Assembly (NCBI GenBank): GCA_963920705.1
Contig: OY987236.1
Span: 10,712,190 to 10,776,189, forward strand
Direction of reading: 5' to 3'
Length of the DNA stretch: 64,000 nucleotides
Source of the DNA: Odiellus spinosus
Lineage: Eukaryota > Arthropoda > Arachnida > Opiliones > Phalangiidae
A model generated the notes under the pieces. The model was not told the DNA's origin. It did no database searches and was given only the letters and a program-made list of their open reading frames with translations. Made by a program: the position numbers and the translations under genes. How positions within the stretch are numbered: position 1 is the stretch's first letter; each line of letters begins with the position of its first letter. Below, piece after piece: positions 11,493 to 23,100 of this stretch.

Positions 11493-11823
11493 GATCGTTT
11501 AAAGGGAAAATGCAACCTAAATTCAAGTAATTTTTTATCGATTCCATATCTTTTAAATAGGTCTAATCCACCACTAAAAATTTACAAACAAATATTAAAC
11601 TAGAAATATATTTAAAACTTACCATCAAAATAGGCTTAGCTGGATTCATGGAGATCACCTGAACTCCCCGTATATGGACTAGAGATCATGGAGATCCTGT
11701 ATTCCCCATATAAGAGTCATCGATCAATATCATTGGTCGCTAGTCCTTATACGGGGAGTTCAGGATATCTCCATGAATCCAGCTAAGCCAATTTTGATGG
11801 TAAGATTTAAATTTATTTCTAGT
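11493..11823. repeat. Palindromic repeat (family F relative) with long hairpin
   Basis: The left part matches the left arm of the 33507-33880 element (TTTAAAGGGAAAATGCAACC, then GGTCTAATCCACCAC). It runs into an inverted repeat with arms 11600-11682 and 11740-11822 around a spacer of 57 bp; the arms contain CTTAGCTGGATTCATGGAG and its complement with few mismatches. The outer right arm is missing after 11823. Confidence 0.75.
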
Positions 11824-11994
11824 TCCACAAGATTCATTTAAAATTATAGCCAATGAAATTTGAATTAGTATCTGGAGAAACCCGATTCGTAGATAGAAAT
11901 ATTTAAGTGCTAGACTGTTTTTACCACATAAACAAGCCGTGATAACTAAAACGTATATTTTCTTAAAAACGTGTCAACTCAAAGCTACAAAATT

Positions 11995-12345
11995 TCACAT
12001 TCGAAATAAATGGTGACAGCATCACTTTAATACCCAATTTTGAATCTTATTGGTGGATAAAAATAGATTTGCAATTTACCACGGAAAAAAAATTCCTCTG
12101 AACGGAATGAGGGCTTATTAAATTCGGGGCTGAAACATCGTCTGCTAAGGTGTTATTCCTATACACTATGCTAACGCCTTAGCAGACGGTTTTTGGGTCG
12201 GATAAATTTGGATAGGGCTACGTCACTACGTGGCTATAAATAGATCATACCGTATTCTGTCACAGTCTCACGTGATGGGGTTACTTTTGCGCGGTCTTTT
12301 TCGTGATAGTACTTAATCGAGAAAGTCATACCTTAATATCATTCG
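11995..12345. repeat. Diverged repeat (family Y) with a short hairpin
   Basis: AATGGTGACAGCATCACTTTAA and the GCGCGGTCTTTTTCGTGA stretch recur at 49930-50140 (inverted) and 61220-61430. Inside, 12139-12155 and 12172-12188 form a 17-bp stem with a single G.T-type difference and a loop of 16 nt. A fragment of a dispersed element, not a recognised RNA gene. Confidence 0.55.
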
Positions 12346-12424
12346 AGAAAAATTCTACATCTTGAAGCAGAAAAAAAAAAAAATTGTATATTTTGACACT
12401 TAATTTTTATATTTATAACATAAT

Positions 12425-12967
12425 TAGAGCTCGGAATCGGATATCCGTAATCTTCTGTTATTCGTATATTTTCAGATATTTTATTTTAGGATAAATTGTT
12501 TGAAACTAAAAAATTAAATTTGCATATTCGTATAATTGTTAAATGTATAAGGTTTACCCGAAGATAAGCATTTGTGGCTTTATCTACGAACAAATTACTC
12601 GTATTGAAACGTATAACGATGGATAAGAAAATTCTAATTTCCAGAATCAGTCTTAAATATAAGAAAAATATTTCAAATTGACTTTTAATTTGAAGGATAG
12701 AAATAAAACGAAATAAAACAACGAAACTAAGATTTTAAATCATCTTTTACTCATTATTTTTCGCGAAAATAAATTTCTAACTTTTTATCCGAACGTAACA
12801 CGGATAATATTTCAGGATAAATCCCTAATGGATAAAAAAGGATATGGATTATGTTTTTTACTTTATCTTCGAATAAGTTAACTCAAGTTTTAATCAAACA
12901 GATAATATATATCAGAATTTAGTAGATTTTATCCAATTAATAAAAATTATACGAATTCCGAGCTCTA
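12425..12967. mobile_element. hAT-like MITE, copy A
   Basis: Starts TAGAGCTCGGAATC and ends GAATTCCGAGCTCTA. Internal sequence is shared with copies at 30859-31398 and 32265-32802 (inverted). Target duplications at the other copies are 8 bp, which with TAGAG-type ends indicates a hAT-derived family; here the flanks are degenerate. No coding frame. Confidence 0.75.
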
Positions 12968-15090
12968 TATATATAATATAAATAAAAATGGTGATAGCAT
13001 TGCTTTAGGGGAAGAAGATAAATGGTATACATGAACCGTATATCATCCCACTCCTGCTAATACGCGATCATTCATTGCGCGTAGAATGTCGAATTGTATT
13101 GATTATTATATAGTCTGAACATAATAAGAATAAAAGTGAACAAGGTATTCTCAAATCCCCAATGATATTGAGGAAAAGATACGTCTTTGAAGTATCATAT
13201 TGAAAAGGAATATACGTAGGTCCTTGGAATTGACGTCTTTAATATGACGTTTCTAACATCTAACTCGATTTAAGGAGTAGACAGCGGGTTCCTCCTCTTT
13301 TCGGTGTTTAGTTTTATATTTGATCACATTAAAGTACGGGGTAACATTTTAAGCCAGGGTCCTAAGAGAAAAACCCTGAAAGACCGGGTCACTTGGGATT
13401 CCCGGGCTTATTAAATAAATTGGTTTTTTTTTTCTAATCAAACATTTCAAATGTTTTTTACATCATTTTAGAATGAAAAACTCATTTAAAAACATCGAAC
13501 TTATAGAAAAATACTGTCTATTGGAGTTTATGTCTTTGTGAACAATTACAATTTAATTAACTTCAGAACTTCTAAATTAGATCTTTACTTCTTTATCAAG
13601 AGGATTTTTTCTAGGATTACGGGTTTCTTTATAACCAGGCTTTTCTTGAAAAACCCGACTCCAAAATTGGGAATGAAATCCCCGGGGATCCGCGACTTAT
13701 TGAAAGTCAAATAACTATATTTTTATCAAGGTCAGGTGAAAAATATCGCATGTGCGAGGGAGATAAAGATAAAGTAACCTTTGAGATTACCACAAAACAA
13801 GGCCCGCTAATTAGGATACCAAAAGCAAGTTAAATTCGTAATCAAACTATAGGGTCGCGACGGGTTACGAACGACTTGAACGAGCAGTATCATTTTCAAA
13901 ACGTTCACATTTGGATTTTCAAAAATAACCCCCAAAATAAGTCAGATTCAAATCCTCTTCCCTAACTTAGAAATGACTCCTTAGTTTTAGTTAGATTTCG
14001 AACGGTCTAATTAGGACCTGAACTTAGGGAACTCGTAAGGTAGCTTTTAAGGGCTACTAATAGATTATAGGAGGTCAAGTAATTAATGTTATCTGATAAC
14101 AAAATCGCGTCCAAAAATCAACCAAGAAGAAAATCAAATTTTTCTAAAGTTACGCGTAAAATATAGCGTTCCCGACCGACAGACAGATAGGCACACGTAG
14201 ATAATTCCGAGAATTCTGTTTGTCTAGGTGTCCCCTTGGAGTGTAATAAAGAAACTTGACCCCTCGGTTGGCAAACGAGAATCAAAAGGAAATCTTGGGG
14301 CAACGACCGAAAAAGGATGTCATGGGAGATATGTGAGGTCGAGAAAAACGACACTATTACCCAGAAATAAAAGGAACTCGAGGAATAATGTAACTTTTTA
14401 AATTTTAAAGAAACAAACAAAAATATTGGTTTTCAAAACTAGAATTATAATGTGGTTTAAAGCTATACCATTCGGACAAAAATAAAACGTAATCCGAAAC
14501 AAGATCCGTAATCCAAAACAAGAGGCCTTTTTCGTTTTTACCCTCCCCTTGACAAGATTATGTACAACTTTATTAGACATTCTTGAGAAAAAATAAGAAA
14601 AAGATGGTAAACTCCAGATTAAAGCCACACCGCCCGTTTCATATTCTCTTGTCAAGTTACTTAATTTTTGCTCTTAAGTTTTACTTGGTTACTTGATTTC
14701 GAAGTTAATACACGCAAGGTGACTCGATTCCTGAATTGTCACATTCATCTGATCGCCAATTTAATGTTTAGAAATTAAAACAAATTCCCAAGGGTATTTT
14801 TGCATACGAGTGACGTGGGTTTAATTTTTATTTCAATGTACTCCCAAAGAAAAACGAAAGAAATAAACATTTTATTTATTTTTAATATTTTGATAATTAT
14901 TTAATTTAACTTGAAATTTTTATACTTAATTAACCTAAATTTTCTTAATAATTTGAAAAGATCAGGTACTTTTTACCATGGGCGCCCGTAGAAATACAGT
15001 AAAACTTCATTATAACGAATTTCATACGCGTCTACGTGTTTCTTGATTTCAAGAGAATTTATAATATATTTATAAGTTACCAAAAGTTTT
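12968..15090. other. No gene seen
   Basis: AT-rich unique-looking DNA. A fragment of family Y (GGTGATAGCATTGCTTTA) is at about 12988-13010. Between 13350 and 13700 there are degenerate inverted stretches around CCAGGGTCC and AACCCGACTCC that may be an old TIR element. Short open frames at 14118-14655 resemble nothing I recognise. Confidence 0.4.
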
Positions 15091-15092
15091 AG

Positions 15093-15182
15093 CAAGAGTG
15101 GCGTAAAGGTGAGCGCGTCAGACTCGAAATTGCACACAAATATAACTTAGCATTTATTTCATGGTTCGAATCCAGTCGTGAA
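15093..15182 (+). ncRNA. tRNA-Ser-like SINE or tRNA pseudogene
   Basis: GTGGCGTAAAGGTGAGCGCG fits an A box and GGTTCGAATCC is a perfect B box. Between them CAGACTCGAAAT resembles the anticodon arm of tRNA-Ser(CGA), followed by an over-long AT-rich variable region. The 5' and 3' ends do not pair as an acceptor stem, so a functional tRNA is unlikely. Confidence 0.55.
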
Positions 15183-15639
15183 AACAAAAAAGTCCATGGA
15201 TGAACGCATAGTATAAGTTGAATATTATTTTAATTTTTAAATTAAAGTAATTAAAATTCAATTAATGTTTGTATAAATTTGTCTTTCCAAAGCCACCGCC
15301 ACAATGAATATAAGACCCACACCCCTCCCCCTAGGGTGATGTGGCTAAAAAGCTGATAGAAAAATCGATTATTTTCAGGACTGCAAAATGAGAAAAAAAT
15401 CTGGGAAATATGGTCTTTATTACAAAACATTCCATTTATTAGTTTCCGGCTAGCTCTTCTTTCCCTAAGGACAACTTTTAATATCTAACGTTTTGTTTAT
15501 ATAGCTTATATCACTAAGAATCTATGTTAGCTTTGACCGTACTGAGCAAACTCATGTACTGATTTTGAAAAAATTGCTATTGGTATATTTATAATCTAAT
15601 AAAGCGATTTGAAAAAGTAAATATTATAAGTAAATATTT

Positions 15640-16090
15640 GCTTCTCGACCATTGGACAGAATTCCATTGGACAGAATCCCATTGGGCAGAATCCCATTCG
15701 ATCCACAATCCCATTCAACCGATACGTTTTCGTAAACCAGAATCCCATTCGACCGAATCCCATTCGACCGTCAATCCCATTCGACCGTCAATCCCATTCG
15801 ACCGACGTTCACAATCAGAAGTCCATTAACACATTCTAACCTAACCTAACCTAACCTAACCTAACCTAACCATTATCGGCTTAAATTCATCGGGACGCCC
15901 TTTTTGGTTTCGGCCCAATGGGAAATTCGGTCTATGGGGGATTCGGTTCAGCGGGATTCGGTTCAGCGGGATTTCGGTTCAATGGGAATTCGGTGCATTG
16001 GGCTCGGTCGGCCAAGATTCGGTTGATTGGGACTATTTATTTTTTATTTCGGACCAATGGGAATTCGGTCCAATAGGATTCTATTCAATG
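15640..16090. repeat. Inverted minisatellite flanking a telomere-like repeat
   Basis: 15645-15810 holds degenerate tandem copies of CCCATTCGACCGAAT; 15900-16090 holds the inverted form, ATTCGGTCCAATGGG. At 15836-15871 seven CTAAC units, the complement of arthropod TTAGG telomere repeats, lie between the two. The frame that is open across the left part is a by-product of the repetition. Confidence 0.7.
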
Positions 16091-16281
16091 GGTATATACC
16101 AAATATTTCCGTGGAGGCTTTTTTTTAACTCCCTAAGAAAAAAAGTTAGTTACCGTGGTAATTAACGCAATTAATGTTTAAAAGTTTGGTCGTAGGTATT
16201 TGATTTTTTCTATAATTTACTACAATTTAAGATTGTAAAACTAAAGTAGCATTCGTAATGGAGACTTTAAACCGTTTTTAA

Positions 16282-17281
16282 CAGGGTTCGAAAAAACAGG
16301 TGTTTTTCCGGAAAACCCAGCCCACCGGGTTTTAATGGGTTTTATTGGGTTTTTAATTTTTAGTACAAATTTTAGTGATTTATTTTTCAACTAACAATCA
16401 AATTTTATCTTACATTATTTTTGTACATTTCTAGCCCTCATTTCGTCATGTATGACGTAAAACTTGCAGTAAGGGTCGTCTGCTTCAGAGTCTGTACAAG
16501 AATGAGGCTCTGACAGAGACAGTTCTTATTTAAATTAAGCTAACCTAATTATTTAAAAGTCTAACGGTGGTGATTGAAAGCTGACCCAAGAGTGGAACCA
16601 AGTTACAGCTCTTGAAGGCTGCTCAACAAAAGTAAAATGTAAACTCTGTAGCGAAGCCGGGAGTGGTGGCGCACTCCTGTAAACTGGCGTCTCAGTGGCA
16701 AGGTCTGGGTGTTGTCCTGCTCGAATCGCAGGTCCCTTGCCCATAGGGAGTGTTGCGAATGGTCCGCGACGGAATGGTCCTTCCTCTTCCCCATTCCCAT
16801 CTCCTTCCGTCGCGTGGGCAATTCCCAGTCCTAATCCCTGCGTAGTTACTTACCATAACTGAGTTGCTCAAGGCCTTACGCCTTGGCGCCACACCTGGTT
16901 CGCAATCGCGACCGCTGTCCGGGCGTAAAGACGTTACGTTACACGCCGAGAAAAAAAAAAAAAAAAAAAAACTCTGTAGCGAATTTATCAGTTCAAAAAT
17001 TAAAAGAATTAATCTCCAAATAGACAGGCTTGGAATGGAAAAAGTCTTAAAGCTAGTTAAGGTATATAGGTATTGTCGTGCTAAGCCAAAGCCTTGGTAA
17101 ATTTGTATATTGTATTTGAAATTTGAACCAAATTAGAGAATAAATACTTTTCTCATGTTTGAATTTAAAAAAAAAAAATTCGTTTTCAATTGGGGTTTTA
17201 TTTAAAGGGTTTTATATGGTGCGTAAAACCCAGTAAAACCAGTGGGTTTAGCTGGGCTGAGTTTTATTTTGTCAAACCCTG
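16282..17281 (+). mobile_element. hAT element remnant with degenerate BED-finger fragment
   Basis: Ends CAGGGTTCGA and TCAAACCCTG are inverted; GTTTTTAA is duplicated perfectly at 16274-16281 and 17282-17289, the 8-bp signature of hAT. Ignoring the SINE at 16656-16968, the plus strand reads EWNQVTALEGCSTKVKCKLC, continuing through FISSKIKRINLQ. This resembles the start of the BED zinc finger at the N-terminus of hAT transposases (W, then C-x2-C); the later His ligands are not visible. The element is about 670 bp without the SINE and lacks a catalytic domain, so it is non-autonomous and dead as a gene. Confidence 0.8.
16656..16968 (+). mobile_element. SINE with poly-A tail and 15-bp target duplication
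   Basis: Flanked by AAACTCTGTAGCGAA at 16641-16655 and 16969-16983, and ending in about 20 A residues, so inserted by target-primed reverse transcription. The 5' end, GCCGGGAGTGGTGGCGC then CCTGTAA, resembles the start of 7SL RNA/Alu. About 55 bp further, GCTCGAATC is close to a tRNA B box (GWTCRANNC), which instead suggests a tRNA-type pol III promoter. The body ends GTTACACGCCGAG before the A tail. No coding capacity. It interrupts the hAT BED frame. Confidence 0.85.
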
Positions 17282-19440
17282 GTTTTTAACCGTTTTGAAA
17301 TCTGTTTGAAAAATGTTTCAAAGTTCCTGGTGAGAACGTAGCTTAACTAAAGTTGACATAATGTTAAAACCTCATGGGAATTAAAAGTAGTTACTGCAAA
17401 TAAAACTCGCGATGAGCAATGATCAAAAGCTTTGAAGTTTAAAATTTAAATTGGGTAAGCTGAACAGCGACATTCCTTTGAATATAATAGGAGTTCCGGT
17501 AGAGAGAGAATCTAGTGTGTCCCTCCTTCTACCCTCGCTTAGAGAGAAAGTATAATGTTCCAATACGTAGTGATTAAATATTTCTATAGTTAGTAAGTTT
17601 AATGTTTACCATCTACAAAGATGTACACCGATTTTGCAAATACTTAACTGAGTACCGTATAATACTAAATATGTACTTAGTTGGAAGTAATGTAATCAAT
17701 TCGTGCATACGAAAGCTTCAGGATAATACACTGTATCAAGAGTCTGAAGAACCTTAGAAACTGCGGGAATATTATCGACACAATAACAGCCAATTTATGA
17801 AATTCTGCGGGTGACGTTGTCCGCGCTACAATATCTTAACTTTGTTTTATATAATCTAATTATAATTTTAAGTAACTAATCATGACGATAACAACCGATC
17901 AAAATACGTCAAATAATACATATTAGCGGCCACAAGTAATTTAACTTGGGTAAATTATGATTTTAAATCTTTTAATTTGAGAAATCGTATTAACAGCTCG
18001 CTTAATTAAAAAAAAATTGTAATAATAATAATAATTCCAAAATTAACCCAAATAAAAGTTCCCAGGCTAGAAATTTTATCTTTAACCATTTTTCCCACAT
18101 TTCCCTTTCCTCCTACAAAAAGGTTGTCAAAAATTATTTTTGGACCAAATGACTGTCTCAAAGCAAAGTTAAAAGGGACTCTAGAGGTAACTATAATACC
18201 ATCAAAGGCATTCAAGGTCAAATTTATCTTACAGAAAGAGAAAATAACTTCAACTATAAAGCTTTAACTATAAATAGCCTTTTGGCACTTTTTTCCCACT
18301 GACATTTTTCGAGATTTTTACTTATTTGTGGCAAAGAGGCCAACAACAACAGCATTAAAATCAAAAGAGGATAGAATCTTTTGCTAAAAATCGATCCATT
18401 TCCAACAACAGGAAAAAACGAATCCTATAGCCCCGTCTATGATAGAACTATAAAATGTCTTAGTTGTTTTTGATGATATATAGTTAAAAATTATCCAGAT
18501 CAATCGCGATTTACTTAAAAGAGGAGAAAATTTAAATGCAATTAAATTTGCAATAAAATAATGATCAAAGAGGTCTCCTACTACGCAAACATTACGTTAT
18601 CAATCAATAAAATGAATCTTCACTGTTTTGATAACCAAAACTTTGAGAAGTTTTCTAACGTACTCTAAAGCCCACGATTAATTATAGTGTGGCTTACGAT
18701 TTAGTGTACAAAATAAATTTTAGACTCACCGATATCCTAGTAGTTGAGTTCGAGGAGAAAAAGGCGTAAAAGACGGAATTCTTTGATGTAGAGGCCATTA
18801 CCCAAAAATCCAAAACATCAATGTTGGAATTACTGAAGAAACCGCACAAATCATAAAACGCGCTTGCACTTTCATTATCCACTTTTAGATCGAAATTTTT
18901 TATATTGGTTCAAAGCACTTCACAAATAGTATTCAGCACAACACGAGAAAATCACTTTTGAAGCTCTTTTGAGGCACAAACGAGAGTTACGAATATGTAA
19001 GGGGAGGGCACTTCAGCGACGGCTACATTTGGGAGTTTAGGTGGACTGTTAATTGCATCTTTCCGGTGGGCCATAAGGAATCGCGAGTATCCATCTAGCC
19101 ATGTTTTGATTTAAATGTTACAAATTACCTACATTTTGCATCGTTGAATGTTTGATATAACAAATCTTCCGTGGAATTCAATCGTAACTAATCCCGAGAC
19201 AAGCCGAGTTCGATAATCCAACGACAATTCGCGTTTTGAAAATGTGTCAAAAACCGATACTGATTGGAATTTTAAACTTACGATAAGAGTGAAATATTCC
19301 GGAACTACGTCTATATAACGACTAATTTACCGTTTCACGATTAATTTTAACGATAACATTGATAATTAACATTAAGAAACAATCGCTGAGCACTTAAATA
19401 TCGAGAATATAATCATTTTTGAACGAGATTCTTCTCACCG
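17282..19440. repeat. AT-rich DNA with a diverged copy of the 535-bp unit
   Basis: About 17840-18250 keeps the order AATTATAATTTTAAGTAACT, ATTATGATTTTAAATC and AGTTCCCAGGCTAGAAAT seen in the palindromic units at 20.5-23.7 kb, so it is an old relative. The rest shows no gene. Confidence 0.45.
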
Positions 19441-19449
19441 TGACCTAAC

Positions 19450-20000
19450 TCGTTTTAGAAATAATCCTAGGCTTAGCGTTGGCGCCAAGTTCCACCAATG
19501 TCACTGTCGTCGATAGATGGCGGGTGTAGGCCCAAAATTCAACGAAAAGGGAGCTTAAGACCCTCTCTATGGATCAATAAGTAGTGCACTATAATTTATC
19601 TACGCCCGCTCCCCGGGCTTAGCGTTGGCGCCGGGTTCCATTGATTTTGGAATATATTTTCTTTTGAATATTCACAACTAAATAGATGACGGGCGTGCGC
19701 CAGAAAATCACTGAAATGAGATTATGAGCGTATCTCGGTTTGGTTGAAAATGAAGTGTGGTTTTTTAATAACGAGATGTGATTGATATTTTCATTCTGAG
19801 TTTAAATATTGAAAACGGAAATGAATTGAAATAAAATAAAATTTGTAACCTTAACTTGGCTTATATCTCGGATTATAGTTTACGTCGGTAGTTTAAAATA
19901 TTTAATAGTTGTAAAAATGTAATGATAAGACAATTTATCAATTAAATTTAAAAATATTTTTTCCAATTAACCTATTTTATTTCTATCCCATTAAAAAGTT
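19450..20000 (-). repeat. Repeat family K, inverted copy
   Basis: GGCTTAGCGTTGGCGCC occurs at about 19471 and again at 19617, each followed by a CGATAGATGGCGGG-like segment, and then an ATTTTCATTCTGAG...AATGAATTGAAATAAAATA stretch. The complement of the same series occurs at 24465-24870 and 26600-26830. Function unknown; probably part of a larger element that also carries the 535-bp unit. Confidence 0.6.
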
Positions 20001-20148
20001 GTATTACCATTGTTTTTCGTAATGTTAATATAAAACCCGGTAATCACGTTAAATTGACCAATCGTGCTAGAAACATTAGGCGTCATGATAAAGGTCTTTT
20101 AAAGGGACTATCTGAGATTTTTAAATTCAAATCCCCTTTAAAGTCGCA

Positions 20149-23100
20149 CCTTTGGTGGGAATTTTATATTTTTGAGAAATTTGAAAATATACTTTTATTT
20201 GTATATTAATAACCTGATAAACGGTAAAAGTGAAAAAACAGGCAAATATAGGGGAAAACCTTCGGTTTATATAGGAAGGCATTGAAAATATAGGCAAAAT
20301 AGGAAATATAGGAAGTCTGGTCACCATGGTATTATTTACACAAAGATTTCAGAACGCGTTTTTACATATAACGAAGTTGTTTCATGACTCGAGTACTGAT
20401 TATCCTTATCCCGTTACTTTCTGTCCCCTTTTGGTAATAATAAAGGTATTATTTGGAGTATTTGGTTGATTTTAACCGGGTTTTTTCTTGATAAAAGACA
20501 TTTAAACGATATAATTATAATTTACGTAACTAATTACGAGGAAAAAACCAGGTCGGAATCAGTCAAATCCTCAAAACAATACATTATCCGCGCCCTATAG
20601 GGATTTACATGGCGAAATATGATTTTAAAATATTTTATTTTGATAAAACTGATGAACTGATTGGTCTCATCTCGCTTTAATGGAAATAGGACCCCGAAAA
20701 GAACCGAAATCCACCAAAAAAAGTTCCAGACTAGAAACTTTATTTTTGCTCATTTTCGAAAAAACCTAAAAAGGGAAAATGAAGTTTTGAAGTTTTCGCG
20801 GATTTCAAAAATGTCAAAAATAAAGTTTCGAATCTGGAACTTTTTTTGGTGGCTTTCGATCGCTTTCGGGGTCCTATTTCCATTAAAGCGAGATGAGACC
20901 AATCAGTTCATCAGTTTTATCAAAATAAAATATTTAAAATCCAGATTCGCCATGTAAATCCCCATAGGGCGCGGATAATGTTTTGTTTTGATGATTTGAC
21001 TAATTCCGACCTGGTTTTTTCCTCGTAATTAGTTACGTAAATTATAATTATATCGTTTAAATGTCTTTTAAGGAGAAAAAAACCCGGTTAAAACCAACCA
21101 AATACTCCAAATTATACCTTATTGCCCCCCTATGGAGATTAACGTGGCAAAATATGATTTTAAAATATTTTATTTTGACAAAACCGATAAACGGATTGGT
21201 CTCAACTCGCTTTAATGGAAATAGGACCCCGAAAGGAACCGAAATCCACCAAAAAAAGTTCCAGATTCGAAACTTTATTTTTGCTCATTTTCGAAAAAAC
21301 CAAAAAAGTGAAAATGAAGTTTTGAAGTTTTCGCGGATTTCAAAAATGTCAAAAATAAAGTTTCGAATCTGGAACTTTTTTTGGTGGCTTTCGATCGCTT
21401 TCGGGGTCCTATTTCCATTAAAGCGAGATGAGACCAATCAGTTCATCAGTTTTATCAAAATAAAATATTTAAAATCCAGATTCGCCATGTAAATCCCCAT
21501 AGGGCGCGGATAATGTTTTGTTTTGATGATTTGACTAATTCCGACCTGGTTTTTTCCTCGTAATTAGTTACGTAAATTATAATTATATCGTTTAAATGTC
21601 TTTTAAGGAGAAAAAAACCCGGTTAAAACCAACCAAATACTCCAAATTATACCTTATTGCCCCCCTATGGAGATTAACGTGGCAAAATATGATTTTAAAA
21701 TATTTTATTTTGACAAAACCGATAAACGGATTGGTCTCAACTCGCTTTAATGGAAATAGGACCCCGAAAGGAACCGAAATCCACCAAAAAAAGTTCCAGA
21801 TTCGAAACTTTATTTTTGCTCATTTTCGAAAAAACCAAAAAAGTGAAAATGAAGTTTTGAAGTTTTCGCGGATTTCAAAAATGTCAAAAATAAAGTTTCG
21901 AATCTGGAACTTTTTTTGGTGGCTTTCGATCGCTTTTGGGGTCCTATTTCCATTAAAGCGAGATGAGACCAATCAGTTCATTAGTTTTATCAAAATAAAA
22001 TATTTAAAATCCAGATTCGCCATGTAAATCCCCATAGGGCGCGGATAATGTTTTGTTTTGAGGATTTGACTGATTCCGACCTGGTTTTTTCCTCGTAATT
22101 AGTTACGTAAATTATAATTATATCGTTTAAATGTCTTTTAACGAGAAAAAAACCCGGTTAAAATCAACCAAATACTCCAAATTATACCTTATTGGCCCCC
22201 TATGGAGATTAACGTGGCAAAATATGATTTTAAAATATTTTATTTTGACAAAACCGATAAACGGATTGGTCTCAACTCGCTTTAATGGAAATAGGACCCC
22301 GAAAGGAACCGAAATCCACCAAAAAAAGTTCCAGATTCGAAACTTTATTTTTGCTCATTTTCGAAAAAACCAAAAAAGGGAAAATGAAGTTTTGAAGTTT
22401 TCGCGGATTTCAAAAATGTCAAAAATAAAGTTTCGAATCTGGAGCTTTTTTTGGTGGCTTTCGATCGCTTTTAGGGTCCTATTTCCATTAAAGCGAGATG
22501 AGACGAATCAGTTCATCAGTTTTATCAAAATAAAATATTTAAAATCCAGATTTGCCATGTAAATCCCCATAGGGCGCGGATAATGTTTTTTGAGGATTTG
22601 ACTGATTCCGACCTGGTTTTTTCCTCGTAATTAGTTACGTAAATTATAATTATATCGTTTAAATGTCTTTTAACGAGAAAAAAACCCGGTTAAAATCAAC
22701 CAAATACTCCAAATTATACCTTATTGGCCCCCTATGGAGATTAACGTGGCGAAATATGATTTTAAAATATTTTATTTTGACAAAACCGATAAACGGATTG
22801 GTCTCAACTCGCTTTAATGGAAATAGGGCCCCGAAAGGAACCGAAATCCACCAAAAAAAGTTCCAGATTCGAAACTTTATTTTTGCTCTTTTTCGAAAAA
22901 ACCAAAAAAGTGAAAATGAAGTTTGAAGTTTTCGCGGATTTCAAAAATGTCAAAAATAAAGTTTCGAATCTGGAACTTTTTTTGGTGGCTTTCGATCGCT
23001 TTTGGGGTCCTATTTCCATTAAAGCGAGATGAGACCAATCAGTTCATTAGTTTTATCAAAATAAAATATTTAAAATCCAGATTCGCCATGTAAATCCCCT

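Noticed and set aside
14118..14655. Overlapping 85- and 100-codon minus-strand frames
   Set aside because: Composition follows the AT-rich background and no motif or splice context supports them.
18727..18882. Minus-strand frame ending ATATCG|GTGAGT as a first exon
   Set aside because: About 52 codons with a good donor, but no family resemblance, no promoter context and no second exon.
21061..22562. Three 143-codon frames in tandem
   Set aside because: They lie in near-identical palindromic satellite units, have no recognisable domain, and the reading is interrupted in other units (22663 onward).
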